A stretch of DNA of 64,000 bases, taken from Pseudomonas chlororaphis subsp. piscium. Lineage in GTDB: Bacteria > Pseudomonadota > Gammaproteobacteria > Pseudomonadales > Pseudomonadaceae. Below the pieces are notes generated by a model that saw nothing but the letters and a program-made list of their open reading frames with translations, was not told the DNA's origin and searched no databases. Positions 19,296 through 32,175 of this stretch are shown here, one piece after another; positions within the stretch are counted from its first letter, which is position 1; each line of letters begins with the position of its first letter. The position numbers and the translations under genes are program-made. The stretch lies in NCBI RefSeq assembly GCF_003850345.1, contig NZ_CP027707.1, forward strand, positions 930,001 to 994,000, in the 5' to 3' direction.

Positions 19296-20432
19296 TTGAC
19301 TAAGCCAGCCATACTCGCCCTTGCTGATGGCAGCATTTTTCGCGGCGAAGCCATTGGAGCCGACGGTCAGACCGTTGGTGAGGTGGTGTTTAACACCGCA
19401 ATGACCGGCTATCAGGAAATCCTTACCGATCCTTCCTACGCCCAACAGATCGTTACCCTGACCTACCCGCACATCGGCAACACCGGCACCACGCCGGAAG
19501 ACGCCGAGTCCGATCGTGTCTGGTCGGCCGGTCTGGTGATTCGCGACCTGCCGCTGGTTGCGAGCAACTGGCGTAACACCCTGTCCCTGTCCGACTACCT
19601 GAAAGCCAACAACGTCGTGGCGATCGCCGGTATCGACACTCGTCGCCTGACGCGCATCCTGCGCGAAAAAGGCGCGCAGAACGGCTGCATCATGGCTGGC
19701 GACAATATCTCCGACGAAGCGGCGATTGCCGCTGCGCGCGGCTTCCCTGGCCTGAAAGGCATGGATCTGGCGAAGGTCGTCAGCACCAAGGAAAGCTACG
19801 AGTGGCGTTCCAGCGTCTGGAACCTGAAGACCGACAGTCATCCGACCATCGAGGCTTCCGAGTTGCCATACCACGTGGTTGCCTATGACTACGGCGTCAA
19901 GCTGAACATCCTGCGCATGCTGGTCGAGCGCGGTTGCCGCGTGACCGTAGTGCCTGCGCAAACTCCGGCCAGCGACGTCCTGGCGCTCAAGCCTGACGGT
20001 GTGTTCCTGTCCAACGGTCCTGGCGACCCCGAGCCTTGCGATTACGCCATCCAGGCGATCAAGGACGTGCTGGAAACCGAGATCCCGGTCTTCGGTATCT
20101 GCTTGGGCCACCAACTGCTGGCACTGGCCTCCGGCGCCAAGACGGTGAAGATGGGCCACGGCCACCACGGTGCCAACCACCCGGTCCAGGACCTGGACAG
20201 CGGTGTAGTGATGATCACCAGCCAGAACCACGGTTTTGCGGTGGACGAAACCACTCTGCCGGGCAACGTGCGGGCGATCCACAAGTCGCTGTTCGACGGC
20301 ACCCTGCAAGGCATCGAGCGTACCGACAAGAGCGCATTCAGCTTCCAGGGTCACCCTGAAGCGAGTCCGGGCCCGAACGATGTGGCGCCGCTGTTCGATC
20401 GTTTCATCAACGAGATGGCCAAGCGACGCTGA
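19296..20432 (+). CDS. carA: Carbamoyl-phosphate synthase small subunit (glutaminase)
   Basis: Hydrolyses glutamine and passes ammonia to CarB for carbamoyl phosphate, the shared precursor of arginine and pyrimidines; 378 aa. The start is TTG 19296, supported by SD GGGAGG (19285-19290) and by the conserved N-terminus (M)[18 protein letters not shown]. The class I amidotransferase domain has [13 protein letters not shown] with the nucleophile Cys near 269, and [11 protein letters not shown] carrying the catalytic His near 353. A leader terminator lies upstream. TTG fits my recollection of other Pseudomonas carA genes. Confidence 0.97.
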   Translation: MTKPAILALADGSIFRGEAIGADGQTVGEVVFNTAMTGYQEILTDPSYAQQIVTLTYPHIGNTGTTPEDAESDRVWSAGLVIRDLPLVASNWRNTLSLSDYLKANNVVAIAGIDTRRLTRILREKGAQNGCIMAGDNISDEAAIAAARGFPGLKGMDLAKVVSTKESYEWRSSVWNLKTDSHPTIEASELPYHVVAYDYGVKLNILRMLVERGCRVTVVPAQTPASDVLALKPDGVFLSNGPGDPEPCDYAIQAIKDVLETEIPVFGICLGHQLLALASGAKTVKMGHGHHGANHPVQDLDSGVVMITSQNHGFAVDETTLPGNVRAIHKSLFDGTLQGIERTDKSAFSFQGHPEASPGPNDVAPLFDRFINEMAKRR

Positions 20433-20442
20433 GTGCCCGCCA

Positions 20443-20476
20443 CTGAAGGTGGCCCCGATATCGGCGGCCCCTTCAG
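20443..20476 (+). other. carA-carB intercistronic hairpin
   Basis: CTGAAGG...GGCC / GGCC...CCTTCAG inverted repeat around CCGATATCGG in the 104-bp gap; no T-run. Likely an mRNA processing/stability element. Confidence 0.5.
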
Positions 20477-20536
20477 CGCTTCAGAGATTTGATCAAGACG
20501 GCTTGCCGACTGACCTGCGGATTTGAGTGACAACCC

Positions 20537-23754
<3,218 letters not shown>

Positions 23755-23758
<4 letters not shown>

Positions 23759-24231
23759 TCAAATACCCAATGACTGTCCAGGGCGCTCGCGCCCTGGAAG
23801 AAGAGTTGACTCACCTGACCAAGGTCGTTCGTCCGAAGCTCAGCCAGGACATCGGTACGGCCCGCGAGTTGGGTGATTTGAAGGAAAACGCGGAATACCA
23901 TGCCGCGCGTGAACAGCAAGGCATGGTCGAGGCGCGGATTCGTGATATCGAGGGTCGCATGCAGAATGCGGTGATCATCGATGTCACCACCATTCCTCAT
24001 TCCGGTAAGGTGATTTTCGGTACCACTGTCGAAATCGCCAACGTCGAAACCGATGAGAGCGTCACCTACCAGATCGTTGGTGAGGATGAGGCTGACATCA
24101 AGCTCGGAAAGATCTCTGTAGGTTCGCCCATTGCCCGTGCCTTGATTGCCAAGGAAGAGGGTGATGTGGTTACCGTTAAAACGCCTAGCGGCGTGATCGA
24201 GTACGAGATTGTCGAAGTCCGCCACATCTGA
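23755..24231 (+). CDS. greA: Transcript cleavage factor GreA
   Basis: Rescues backtracked RNA polymerase by stimulating transcript cleavage; 158 aa. The N-terminal coiled coil carries the tip motif [21 protein letters not shown] (acidic D/E about residues 39-44), followed by the FKBP-like C-terminal domain ([24 protein letters not shown]). ATG overlaps the carB stop. It is part of the carA-carB-greA transcript and probably co-transcribed with the small membrane protein gene that follows. Confidence 0.98.
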
Positions 24232-24259
24232 ACGAGGGCGCCTGCTGAATGCAGGCGCC

Positions 24260-24664
24260 ATGCTTTGGCAACTGACCCAGATGTTGTGGGTTGGCGGTGT
24301 GTGGTTGTTGCATGTCGGCTTATTGCCGGTGCTGGGCCAGATTGGCCTGGCACCGTTGCTGATCGAAGAGATCGGTGGTGTGCTGAGTGCGCTGCTGGTT
24401 GGTTTTTCAGCGGTATGCGTCGTTCTTCAGATGCTGGTATTGGTGCGTGCTGAAGGGCTGGCGAGCCTGTGGCGGGATATGCGAGGGCAGTTGCTGTTGG
24501 TGGCGTTATGTGCGAGCGCGATGTATTTCGTGGTGCGCTTAGGGCTGTCGGATGTCGAGCGCTGGCAGTTGTTCAGCTATCTTGTCTTGGGTTTTTCCGG
24601 TCTGGTGCTGGTATTGCAGCCTGTACCTGGGTGGAGTGGCAGGGCGCGCGAAGCACGCCCTTGA
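24260..24664 (+). CDS. Small integral membrane protein (DUF4149-like, PA4754-type)
   Basis: 134 aa from ATG 24260 (MLWQLTQMLWVGGVWLLH); the frame extends back into greA but the membrane domain begins here. Four hydrophobic segments (about 8-28, 37-58, 75-93, 104-121). WVGGVWLLHVGLLPVL near the N-terminus resembles the DUF4149 pattern. Function unknown. It sits 28 bp after greA and converges on yhbY, as I recall for P. aeruginosa. Confidence 0.75.
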   Translation: MLWQLTQMLWVGGVWLLHVGLLPVLGQIGLAPLLIEEIGGVLSALLVGFSAVCVVLQMLVLVRAEGLASLWRDMRGQLLLVALCASAMYFVVRLGLSDVERWQLFSYLVLGFSGLVLVLQPVPGWSGRAREARP

Positions 24665-24676
24665 CCCCTGTCGACG

Positions 24677-24985
24677 TCAGTGGAAGCGATGGACGTTGGA
24701 CAGTTGCTTGTTTACCTTGGCGTTCTTGCGATAAATCAACGCCATTTTGCCGATGACCTGCACCAGATCCGCTTTGCCGGCCTTGCACAGTTCTGCAATG
24801 GCTTCCAGGCGGGACTCGCGTTCGAGGATGTTGAGCTTGATCTTGATCAGCTCATGATCGCTCAAGGCGCGTTCAAGTTCGGCCAACACACCTTCGGTCA
24901 AACCGTTGTCAGCCACAGTCAATACTGGTTTCAGATGGTGGCCAATGGATTTGTACTGTTTCTTCTGCTCTTGAGTGAGCGGCAT
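24677..24985 (-). CDS. yhbY: YhbY/CRS1 (CRM)-domain RNA-binding protein
   Basis: Ribosome-assembly-associated RNA-binding protein, 102 aa from ATG 24985 (MPLTQEQKKQYKSIGHHLKP). The CRM fold includes VLTVADNGLTEGVLAELERAL, the helix-strand HELIKIKLN, and LVQVIGKMALIYRKN with the GxxxxLYR-like loop. E. coli YhbY binds pre-50S particles. It is divergent from rlmE (107 bp between starts). Confidence 0.92.
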   Translation of the reverse strand: MPLTQEQKKQYKSIGHHLKPVLTVADNGLTEGVLAELERALSDHELIKIKLNILERESRLEAIAELCKAGKADLVQVIGKMALIYRKNAKVNKQLSNVHRFH

Positions 24986-25091
24986 AATCTGACCCCTGCG
25001 TCTGATCTTGTAAAAAGCGGCGGCCAGTTTACCCGAGCGCGTCCGGGACCGCCCAGTTAATCACGACCCGTTTTATTTTTTGAGGTGGCCC

Positions 25092-25721
25092 GTGGCCCGT
25101 TCCAAGACAAGCCATAACTGGCTGAAAGAGCACTTCAACGACCCATTCGTCAAAATGGCGCAAAAAGATGGGTACCGTTCTCGTGCCAGCTACAAATTGC
25201 TGGAAATCCAGGAAAAGGATCGTTTGATCCGGCCGGGCATGAGCGTCATCGACCTGGGGGCGGCGCCAGGAGGCTGGTCGCAGGTGACCAGTCGTCTGAT
25301 TGGCGGGCAGGGCCGGCTGATCGCGTCCGACATCCTGGAAATGGACAGCATCCCTGATGTGACCTTTATTCAGGGCGACTTCACTGAAGACGCTGTGTTG
25401 GCTCAAATTCTCGAGGCGGTCGGAAATTCCCAGGTTGACCTTGTGATTTCCGATATGGCCCCCAATATGAGTGGTACGCCTGCCGTAGATATGCCACGGG
25501 CGATGTTTCTGTGCGAGTTGGCACTTGATTTGGCGGGGCGGGTTCTTCGTCCCGGCGGCGACTTCCTGATAAAGATTTTCCAGGGAGAAGGTTTCGACGA
25601 ATACCACAAGAATGTTCGCAAGATGTTCGACAAGGTAGTGATGCGTAAACCGAGTTCTTCCCGTGACCGTTCTCGCGAGCAATATCTGCTGGGACGTGGC
25701 TTTCGCGGGCGTATCGAGTAA
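25092..25721 (+). CDS. rlmE: 23S rRNA 2'-O-methyltransferase RlmE (FtsJ/RrmJ)
   Basis: SAM-dependent methylation of U2552 in 23S rRNA. 209 aa from GTG 25092 ([18 protein letters not shown]), with GAGG six nt upstream; a TTG at 25080 would add four residues without an SD. SAM site [14 protein letters not shown] (about 54-67); K-D-K-E catalytic pattern with [15 protein letters not shown] and [10 protein letters not shown]. Divergent from yhbY and upstream of ftsH, the classical ftsJ-ftsH pair. Confidence 0.96.
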   Translation: MARSKTSHNWLKEHFNDPFVKMAQKDGYRSRASYKLLEIQEKDRLIRPGMSVIDLGAAPGGWSQVTSRLIGGQGRLIASDILEMDSIPDVTFIQGDFTEDAVLAQILEAVGNSQVDLVISDMAPNMSGTPAVDMPRAMFLCELALDLAGRVLRPGGDFLIKIFQGEGFDEYHKNVRKMFDKVVMRKPSSSRDRSREQYLLGRGFRGRIE

Positions 25722-25913
25722 AGGTTGTTTTTGACCGGGTTGATAGTTTTTTCGTATTTCGCCCCGGGGGCTTAAGCGAATATTGTGTAATCTGGGTTTC
25801 ACAAAGGGTTACAGACAGCGCCTGCCAGAGCTGTAGGTAATGTAGTAAGTTAGGTCGGTGAATATCATGCGAAGCGCGCGCCAGCAGCGGAGCTTGCTTC
25901 AGAGGGTAGTTAA

Positions 25914-27827
25914 TTGAACGATATGGCAAAGAATCTGATCCTGTGGTTGATCATCGCGGCTGTCCTGGTGACGGTGATGAACAACTTCTCCAGCCCTAAC
26001 GAGCCGCAGACCCTCAACTATTCCGACTTTATCCAGCAAGTTAAGGATGGCAAGGTCGAGCGCGTAGCCGTTGATGGTTATGTGATTACCGGCAAGCGCA
26101 ACGATGGCGATAGCTTCAAGACCATTCGTCCTGCGATTCAGGACAACGGCCTGATCGGTGACCTGGTGGATAACCACGTGGTCGTCGAAGGCAAACAGCC
26201 TGAACAGCAAAGCATCTGGACCCAGTTGCTGGTCGCCAGCTTCCCGATCCTGGTGATCATCGCCGTCTTCATGTTCTTCATGCGGCAGATGCAGGGTGGT
26301 GCCGGTGGCAAGGGAGGGCCGATGAGCTTTGGCAAGAGCAAGGCGCGCCTGTTGTCCGAAGATCAGGTGAAAACCACCCTGGCGGATGTCGCGGGTTGCG
26401 ACGAGGCCAAGGAAGAAGTGGGTGAGCTGGTTGAGTTCCTCCGCGATCCAGGCAAGTTCCAGCGTCTGGGCGGGCGTATTCCTCGTGGTGTGCTGATGGT
26501 TGGCCCGCCGGGTACCGGTAAGACCTTACTGGCCAAGGCCATCGCCGGTGAAGCCAAGGTTCCGTTCTTCACCATTTCCGGTTCCGACTTCGTCGAAATG
26601 TTCGTTGGTGTAGGTGCCAGCCGCGTTCGTGACATGTTCGAGCAGGCCAAGAAACATGCTCCGTGCATCATCTTCATCGACGAAATCGATGCTGTCGGTC
26701 GCCATCGTGGTGCCGGTATGGGTGGTGGTCATGATGAGCGTGAACAGACTCTCAACCAGCTGCTGGTCGAGATGGATGGCTTTGAAATGAATGATGGCAT
26801 CATCGTCATTGCCGCCACCAACCGTCCTGATGTGCTGGACCCTGCGCTGTTGCGTCCAGGTCGTTTCGACCGTCAGGTCGTGGTTGGTCTGCCGGATATC
26901 CGTGGCCGTGAGCAGATCTTGAAAGTTCACATGCGTAAAGTGCCAATGGGTGAGGATGTCGCACCGGCAGTTATCGCTCGTGGTACGCCCGGCTTCTCTG
27001 GTGCCGACCTGGCCAACCTGGTGAACGAAGCATCGCTTTTCGCTGCCCGTAGCGGCAAGCGCATCGTCGAGATGAAAGAGTTCGAACTGGCAAAAGACAA
27101 GATCATGATGGGCGCGGAGCGCAAATCCATGGTCATGTCCGAGAAGGAAAAGCAGAACACGGCTTATCACGAGGCTGGCCACGCTATTGTCGGTCGAGTA
27201 GTGCCTGAGCACGATCCGGTCTACAAGGTTTCGATCATCCCACGCGGTCGGGCTCTGGGTGTAACCATGTTCCTGCCGGAAGAGGATCGCTACAGCTTGT
27301 CCAAGCGTGCGCTGATCAGTCAGATCTGCTCGCTGTACGGCGGTCGTATCGCTGAAGAAATGACATTGGGCTTTGACGGTGTAACTACCGGTGCTTCCAA
27401 CGACATCATGCGCGCCAGTCAGATTGCGCGGAACATGGTGACCAAGTGGGGGCTTTCCGAGAAGTTGGGCCCGTTGATGTACGCCGAAGAAGAGGGCGAG
27501 GTCTTTCTGGGGCGCAGTGCTGGCAGCCAGCATGCCAGCCTGTCTGCGGAAACCGCCAAGCTGATCGACTCCGAAGTTCGTAGCATCATCGACCAGTGCT
27601 ATGGCACCGCCAAGCAGATCCTCACGGATAACCGCGACAAGCTGGATGCGATGGCCGATGCCTTGATGAAGTATGAAACCATCGATGCCGAGCAGATCGA
27701 CGACATCATGGCTGGTCGTACCCCTCGCGAGCCTCGCGATTGGGAGGGCGGTTCGGGTACCACACCTCCGGTGGTGCAGAATGAACGTCCAGAAACACCG
27801 ATCGGCGGCCCGGCTGCTGACCACTAA
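25914..27827 (+). CDS. ftsH: ATP-dependent zinc metalloprotease FtsH
   Basis: Membrane-bound AAA+ protease for membrane and regulatory proteins such as RpoH. 637 aa if started at TTG 25914 ([11 protein letters not shown]), which has SD GAGGG with 7-nt spacing; ATG 25923 is the alternative with poorer spacing. TM1 at about 7-22, periplasmic domain, TM2 about 103-123; Walker A GPPGTGKT (197-204), Walker [12 protein letters not shown], second-region-of-homology arginines in [18 protein letters not shown], zinc site HEAGH near 418. Gly/Pro-rich tail ends IGGPAADH. Confidence 0.98.
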   Translation: MNDMAKNLILWLIIAAVLVTVMNNFSSPNEPQTLNYSDFIQQVKDGKVERVAVDGYVITGKRNDGDSFKTIRPAIQDNGLIGDLVDNHVVVEGKQPEQQSIWTQLLVASFPILVIIAVFMFFMRQMQGGAGGKGGPMSFGKSKARLLSEDQVKTTLADVAGCDEAKEEVGELVEFLRDPGKFQRLGGRIPRGVLMVGPPGTGKTLLAKAIAGEAKVPFFTISGSDFVEMFVGVGASRVRDMFEQAKKHAPCIIFIDEIDAVGRHRGAGMGGGHDEREQTLNQLLVEMDGFEMNDGIIVIAATNRPDVLDPALLRPGRFDRQVVVGLPDIRGREQILKVHMRKVPMGEDVAPAVIARGTPGFSGADLANLVNEASLFAARSGKRIVEMKEFELAKDKIMMGAERKSMVMSEKEKQNTAYHEAGHAIVGRVVPEHDPVYKVSIIPRGRALGVTMFLPEEDRYSLSKRALISQICSLYGGRIAEEMTLGFDGVTTGASNDIMRASQIARNMVTKWGLSEKLGPLMYAEEEGEVFLGRSAGSQHASLSAETAKLIDSEVRSIIDQCYGTAKQILTDNRDKLDAMADALMKYETIDAEQIDDIMAGRTPREPRDWEGGSGTTPPVVQNERPETPIGGPAADH

Positions 27828-27835
27828 GGTTTGAA

Positions 27836-28687
27836 ATGACTTCTATGTCGTCCTCGACCCGGTTGCCTTGCGGCAACCGGGTTCTTGATTTGGCCCATAC
27901 GCATGTCATGGGCATTCTTAATGTCACTCCCGATTCCTTCTCCGATGGTGGTCGTTTCAGCCAGCTTGATGCTGCCTTGCGCCATGCCGAGGGCATGGTG
28001 CAGGCGGGCGCGACGCTCATCGATGTGGGGGGCGAGTCCACTCGTCCTGGTGCGCGGGCGGTATCGCCGCTTGAAGAGCTGGAGCGCGTAGCGCCTATTG
28101 TCGAGCGCATCCATCGTGAACTGGATGTCATTATTTCGGTCGATACCTCCACGCCTGCGGTCATGCGCGAAACTGCGCGTCTTGGCGCGGGCTTGATCAA
28201 CGATGTTCGATCGTTGCGACGGGATGGCGCGCTGGATGCGGCAGCAGCCACAGGTTTACCGGTTTGCCTCATGCATATGCTCGGCGAGCCTGGCGATATG
28301 CAGGACAATCCGCAGTATCGGGATGTAACCAAGGAAGTAGGGGAGTTTCTGGTTGAGCGTATGGCTCAGTGTGCTGCAGTGGGTATTGGGGCGGAGCGGA
28401 TCATTCTGGATCCAGGTTTTGGCTTCGCGAAGACCCTGCAGCACAATCTGAGTCTGTTCAAGCATATGGACGCCCTGCATGTCCTTGGTCGGCCTTTGCT
28501 GGTTGGAGTTTCGCGGAAGAGCATGATAGGCCAGGCGTTGAACCGTCCTGTCGGAGAGCGCTTGTATGGCGGTCTGGCTCTTGCTGCTTTGGCCATGACC
28601 AAGGGAGCGAAGATCCTGCGGGTCCATGATGTGGCCGAGACGGTGGATGTGATGCGGATGATTACAGCTGTTGAATCAGCCGAATAA
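27836..28687 (+). CDS. folP: Dihydropteroate synthase
   Basis: Joins p-aminobenzoate to dihydropterin pyrophosphate in folate synthesis; sulfonamide target. 283 aa. Signature loops [17 protein letters not shown] (about 25-41), [11 protein letters not shown] (about 63-73), DPGFGFAKT and [10 protein letters not shown] are intact. Start ATG 27836 lies 8 bp after the ftsH stop; ATG 27845 is a possible alternative. Upstream of glmM, the common ftsH-folP-glmM order. Confidence 0.96.
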   Translation: MTSMSSSTRLPCGNRVLDLAHTHVMGILNVTPDSFSDGGRFSQLDAALRHAEGMVQAGATLIDVGGESTRPGARAVSPLEELERVAPIVERIHRELDVIISVDTSTPAVMRETARLGAGLINDVRSLRRDGALDAAAATGLPVCLMHMLGEPGDMQDNPQYRDVTKEVGEFLVERMAQCAAVGIGAERIILDPGFGFAKTLQHNLSLFKHMDALHVLGRPLLVGVSRKSMIGQALNRPVGERLYGGLALAALAMTKGAKILRVHDVAETVDVMRMITAVESAE

Positions 28688-28703
28688 GAATGATGGAGCG
28701 CTT

Positions 28704-30041
28704 ATGAGCAAGAAATACTTTGGCACCGACGGTATTCGTGGTCGTGTGGGTGTGTACCCTATTACTCCCGATTTCATGCTCAAGCTGGGCTGGGCCGCGG
28801 GTATGGCCTTCCGCAGCATGGGCGCTTGCCGTGTGTTGGTGGGTAAAGACACGCGCATTTCCGGTTACATGTTCGAGTCCGCGCTTGAAGCGGGTCTATC
28901 TGCTGCCGGTGCGGATGTAATGCTGCTGGGCCCGATGCCCACTCCTGCCATCGCCTACCTGACCCGCACTTTCCATGCCGAGGCGGGGATCGTGATCAGC
29001 GCGTCGCATAATCCTCACGATGACAACGGCATCAAGTTCTTCTCGGGTGAAGGCACCAAGCTCCCCGATGAGGTCGAGTTGATGATCGAGGAGTTGCTGG
29101 ACGCGCCGATGACCGTGGTGGAGTCGAGCAAGCTGGGCAAGGTCTCGCGCATCAATGATGCCTCGGGTCGCTACATCGAGTTCTGTAAGAGCAGCGTTCC
29201 TTCCAGCACCAGCTTTGCTGGGCTGAAAATCGTGGTTGATTGTGCCCATGGCGCAACCTACAAGGTGGCGCCAAGCGTTTTCCGTGAGTTGGGTGCTGAG
29301 GTGGTGGTGCTCTCCGCACAGCCTAATGGCCTGAACATCAACGACAATTGCGGTTCGACCCATATGGGGCAGTTGCAGGCTGCGGTATTGGCCGAGCACG
29401 CCGATCTGGGTATCGCCTTTGATGGTGATGGCGACCGGGTACTGATGGTCGACCATACAGGCGCCATCGTCGACGGTGACGAGCTGTTATTTATCATTGC
29501 CCGAGACCTGCATGCGCGTAACAAGCTGCAGGGTGGCGTGGTTGGTACCTTGATGAGCAATCTGGGTCTCGAGCTGGCCTTGGCTGACCTGGGGATCCCA
29601 TTCGTGCGTGCCAACGTTGGTGACCGCTATGTCATTGCCGATCTGCTTGAGCGCCAATGGCTGGTAGGTGGTGAAAACTCCGGCCATATCGTGTGCTTCC
29701 AGCACACCACCACGGGCGATGCGATCATTGCCGCCCTACAGGTGTTGATGGCGCTGAAGCGACGTGATGAAGGTCTGGCGCAGTCGCGTCAGGCCCTGCG
29801 TAAGTGTCCACAGATTCTGGTGAATGTGCGCTTTGGTGGCGGAGCCAATCCCGTCGAGCATCCGGCTGTGAAAGAGGCCTGCGCGCGCGTCACTACCGCG
29901 ATGGCTGGGCGTGGCCGGGTGTTGCTGCGCAAGTCGGGTACCGAGCCTTTGGTTCGCGTCATGGTCGAAGGTGACGATGAAGCCCAGGTCCGTGGCTATG
30001 CCGACGAACTGGCAAAACTGGTTGCGGAAGTTTCTGCCTGA
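28704..30041 (+). CDS. glmM: Phosphoglucosamine mutase
   Basis: Converts glucosamine-6-phosphate to glucosamine-1-phosphate for peptidoglycan and LPS; 445 aa from ATG 28704 ([16 protein letters not shown]) with GGAG upstream. The phosphoserine loop [15 protein letters not shown] places the active Ser at 101; the Mg site DGDGDRVLM is near 242-250; sugar and phosphate loops GGENSGHI and [15 protein letters not shown] follow. The in-frame ATG at 28671 lies inside folP and is rejected. Confidence 0.98.
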   Translation: MSKKYFGTDGIRGRVGVYPITPDFMLKLGWAAGMAFRSMGACRVLVGKDTRISGYMFESALEAGLSAAGADVMLLGPMPTPAIAYLTRTFHAEAGIVISASHNPHDDNGIKFFSGEGTKLPDEVELMIEELLDAPMTVVESSKLGKVSRINDASGRYIEFCKSSVPSSTSFAGLKIVVDCAHGATYKVAPSVFRELGAEVVVLSAQPNGLNINDNCGSTHMGQLQAAVLAEHADLGIAFDGDGDRVLMVDHTGAIVDGDELLFIIARDLHARNKLQGGVVGTLMSNLGLELALADLGIPFVRANVGDRYVIADLLERQWLVGGENSGHIVCFQHTTTGDAIIAALQVLMALKRRDEGLAQSRQALRKCPQILVNVRFGGGANPVEHPAVKEACARVTTAMAGRGRVLLRKSGTEPLVRVMVEGDDEAQVRGYADELAKLVAEVSA

Positions 30042-30107
30042 TTTCGGCTTGCCAGTGTTGATGCGGTTGGGTAACATCTGCGCCCACTTTGACCGACGAG
30101 GTACAGC

Positions 30108-30863
30108 ATGCGTCGCCCTATGGTAGCTGGTAACTGGAAAATGCACGGTACCCGCGCCAGCGTCGCTGAGCTGATCAATGGCCTGCGTCATCTGGCCTTG
30201 CCTAGCGGTGTTGATGTCGCGGTATTCCCGCCTTGCTTGTATATCAATCAAGTGATTGATGGCTTGAAAGGCAAGTCGATTTCGGTCGGCGCGCAGAACT
30301 CTGCGGTGGAACCCATGCAAGGTGCGCTGACAGGAGAAATTGCTCCGAGTCAGCTGGCGGATGCAGGTTGTTCCCTGGTGCTGGTTGGGCACTCCGAGCG
30401 TCGCCTGATGATGGGTGAGCGTGACGGTACGCTGAATCGCAAATTCGCAGCAGCACAGGCTTGTGGCTTGAAGCCGGTCTTGTGTGTAGGGGAAACCCTC
30501 GAGCAGCGCGAGGCCGGGAAGACTCTTGAGGTTGTCGGGCGTCAGCTGGGCAGCATCATCGAAGAGTTGGGTGTTGGTGCGTTTGCCAATGCCGTTATCG
30601 CTTACGAGCCGGTCTGGGCCATTGGTACCGGGCTGACTGCTTCGCCGCAACAGGCCCAGGATGTGCACGCAGCTATCCGGGCGCAGTTGGCGGCAGAGAA
30701 TTCTGAAGTGGCACGAGGTGTGCGGCTTCTATACGGCGGCAGCGTGAAGGCGGCCAATGCGGTCGAACTGTTCGGCATGCCGGATATCGATGGGGGGCTC
30801 ATTGGTGGAGCTTCCCTGAATGCAGATGAGTTCGGTGCGATCTGTCGCGCCGCGGGAAACTGA
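30108..30863 (+). CDS. tpiA: Triosephosphate isomerase
   Basis: Interconverts dihydroxyacetone phosphate and glyceraldehyde-3-phosphate; 251 aa. Catalytic residues are visible: Lys11 in NWKMHG, His95 in VGHSERR, Glu167 in [11 protein letters not shown] (loop 6), and the phosphate loop [11 protein letters not shown]. Start ATG 30108, 66 bp after glmM; the secG start follows 4 bp after its stop, as in other pseudomonads. Confidence 0.98.
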   Translation: MRRPMVAGNWKMHGTRASVAELINGLRHLALPSGVDVAVFPPCLYINQVIDGLKGKSISVGAQNSAVEPMQGALTGEIAPSQLADAGCSLVLVGHSERRLMMGERDGTLNRKFAAAQACGLKPVLCVGETLEQREAGKTLEVVGRQLGSIIEELGVGAFANAVIAYEPVWAIGTGLTASPQQAQDVHAAIRAQLAAENSEVARGVRLLYGGSVKAANAVELFGMPDIDGGLIGGASLNADEFGAICRAAGN

Positions 30864-30867
30864 AAAA

Positions 30868-31251
30868 ATGCTGGAAACAGTCGTAGTCGTTTTTCATCTG
30901 CTGGGTGCGCTGGGCGTAGTAGCTCTGGTATTGCTGCAGCAGGGTAAAGGTGCGGACGCTGGCGCGTCTTTCGGAGCAGGTGCTTCAAATACTGTGTTCG
31001 GAAGCCAAGGTTCCTCTACCTTTCTTAGTAAGTTTACTGCTATACTTGCCGCAGGTTTTTTCATAACCAGCTTAGGGTTAGGTTACTTTGCTAAAGAGAA
31101 AGCTCACGAGCTGACTCAAGTAGGTTTGCCAGATCCAGCGGTGCTTGAAGCGCCAAAGCAAAAACCGGCTTCTGATGATGTCCCGGTGCTCCAAGAGCAA
31201 AAGTCGGCAACCAATGCGACTGACGTACCTCCAGCTCAAGAGCAGAAGTAA
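30868..31251 (+). CDS. secG: Preprotein translocase subunit SecG
   Basis: Small membrane subunit of SecYEG; 127 aa from ATG 30868 ([16 protein letters not shown]). Two TM helices (about 3-22 and 52-72) flank the conserved cytoplasmic loop [19 protein letters not shown]...[12 protein letters not shown] hydrophilic C-terminal tail with Lys/Glu/Gln-rich sequence follows. The gene ends 29 bp before tRNA-Leu. Confidence 0.97.
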   Translation: MLETVVVVFHLLGALGVVALVLLQQGKGADAGASFGAGASNTVFGSQGSSTFLSKFTAILAAGFFITSLGLGYFAKEKAHELTQVGLPDPAVLEAPKQKPASDDVPVLQEQKSATNATDVPPAQEQK

Positions 31252-31280
31252 GAAGAGTTTCATGCAGTAACGCAGTCTAT

Positions 31281-31366
31281 GCCGAGGTGGTGGAATTGGT
31301 AGACACGCAACCTTGAGGTGGTTGTGCCCATAGGGTGTAGGGGTTCGAGTCCCCTTCTCGGTACCA
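31281..31366 (+). tRNA. tRNA-Leu(GAG)
   Basis: 86 nt including encoded CCA (31364-31366). Acceptor GCCGAGG pairs with TCTCGGT; anticodon arm CAACC-TTGAGGT-GGTTG gives anticodon GAG; class II variable arm (TGCCCATAGGGTGTA region); T-loop GGTTCGAGTCC. Standard position after secG. Confidence 0.97.
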
Positions 31367-31375
31367 ATTATCAGG

Positions 31376-31400
31376 AGAGCCCGCTGTTGCGGGCTTTCTT
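31376..31400 (+). terminator. Hairpin after tRNA-Leu
   Basis: AGCCCGC-TGTT-GCGGGCT followed by TTCTTG; probable terminator or processing hairpin. Confidence 0.7.
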
Positions 31401-31462
31401 GTAGGTGGAAGGTTACATTGACCCAAAAAGGGATCAGTCGTATACTTCCGCCCCAGCTTTGT

Positions 31463-31539
<77 letters not shown>

Positions 31540-31549
31540 GTTTTAGCGG

Positions 31550-31571
31550 AGCCCCTTTTCAGGGGCTTTTT
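31550..31571 (+). terminator. Terminator after tRNA-fMet
   Basis: AGCCCCT-TTTC-AGGGGCT followed by TTTT. Confidence 0.85.
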
Positions 31572-31589
31572 GTTAGCTGGACACTTTAT

Positions 31590-31640
31590 AACGCCGCTAT
31601 TCAACGGCGTTTCCGGGATGGGCGCTTCGCCCATTTTTTA
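31590..31640 (+). terminator. Tandem hairpins in the rimP-nusA-infB leader, second is terminator-like
   Basis: Hairpin 1: AACGCCG / CGGCGTT (31590-31611). Hairpin 2: ATGGGCG-CTT-CGCCCAT (31618-31634) running into TTTTTA, about 30 nt upstream of the rimP start. An intrinsic terminator directly ahead of an operon encoding NusA suggests attenuation or autoregulation. Confidence 0.72.
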
Positions 31641-31669
31641 TTTGCACAAGCATGCACGAGGGGGTTCAG

Positions 31670-32128
31670 GTGTCGAGCAAGCTAGAACAGTTGCAGGCCT
31701 TGTTGGCCCCGGTGGTCGTGGCCCTTGGCTATGAATGCTGGGGTATCGAGTTTTCGGCTCAAGGTCGCCACTCACTGTTGCGCGTTTATATCGATAAAGA
31801 AGGCGGTGTGCTGGTGGACGACTGTGCCATCGTCAGCCGTCAGATCAGCGGCGTTCTGGATGTCGAAGATCCGATCTCCGTTGAATACACCCTTGAAGTT
31901 TCCTCTCCTGGCATGGAACGCCCGCTGTTCACCCTTGAACAGTTTGCCAAGTATGTCGGTGAACAAGTGAAGATCAAGCTGCGCTCGCCTTTTGAAGGTC
32001 GGCGTAATTTTCAGGGCCTTCTCCGCGGGGTGGAGGAGCAGGACGTCGTGGTGCAGGTGGAAGACCATGAGTTTCTGTTGCCGATCGACATGATCGACAA
32101 GGCCCACATAATTCCCAGTTTTGACTGA
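31670..32128 (+). CDS. rimP: Ribosome maturation factor RimP
   Basis: 30S subunit assembly factor; 152 aa from GTG 31670 ([15 protein letters not shown]), supported by SD GAGGGGG (31658-31664); an ATG at 31652 lies before that SD. The N-terminal domain has [23 protein letters not shown] and [15 protein letters not shown] (about 70-85), then an SH3-like domain ending [17 protein letters not shown]. First gene of rimP-nusA-infB-rbfA-truB-rpsO-pnp. Confidence 0.96.
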   Translation: MSSKLEQLQALLAPVVVALGYECWGIEFSAQGRHSLLRVYIDKEGGVLVDDCAIVSRQISGVLDVEDPISVEYTLEVSSPGMERPLFTLEQFAKYVGEQVKIKLRSPFEGRRNFQGLLRGVEEQDVVVQVEDHEFLLPIDMIDKAHIIPSFD

Positions 32129-32175
32129 GACGCGGATCCCGCGGATCCAATGGCTTGCGAAAGGCGAGGCGTACG

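Noticed and set aside
19096..19299. 67-codon frame as a carA leader peptide gene
   Set aside because: No SD, starts within 15 nt of the dapB terminator, and spans the leader terminator; mentioned only as a possibility.
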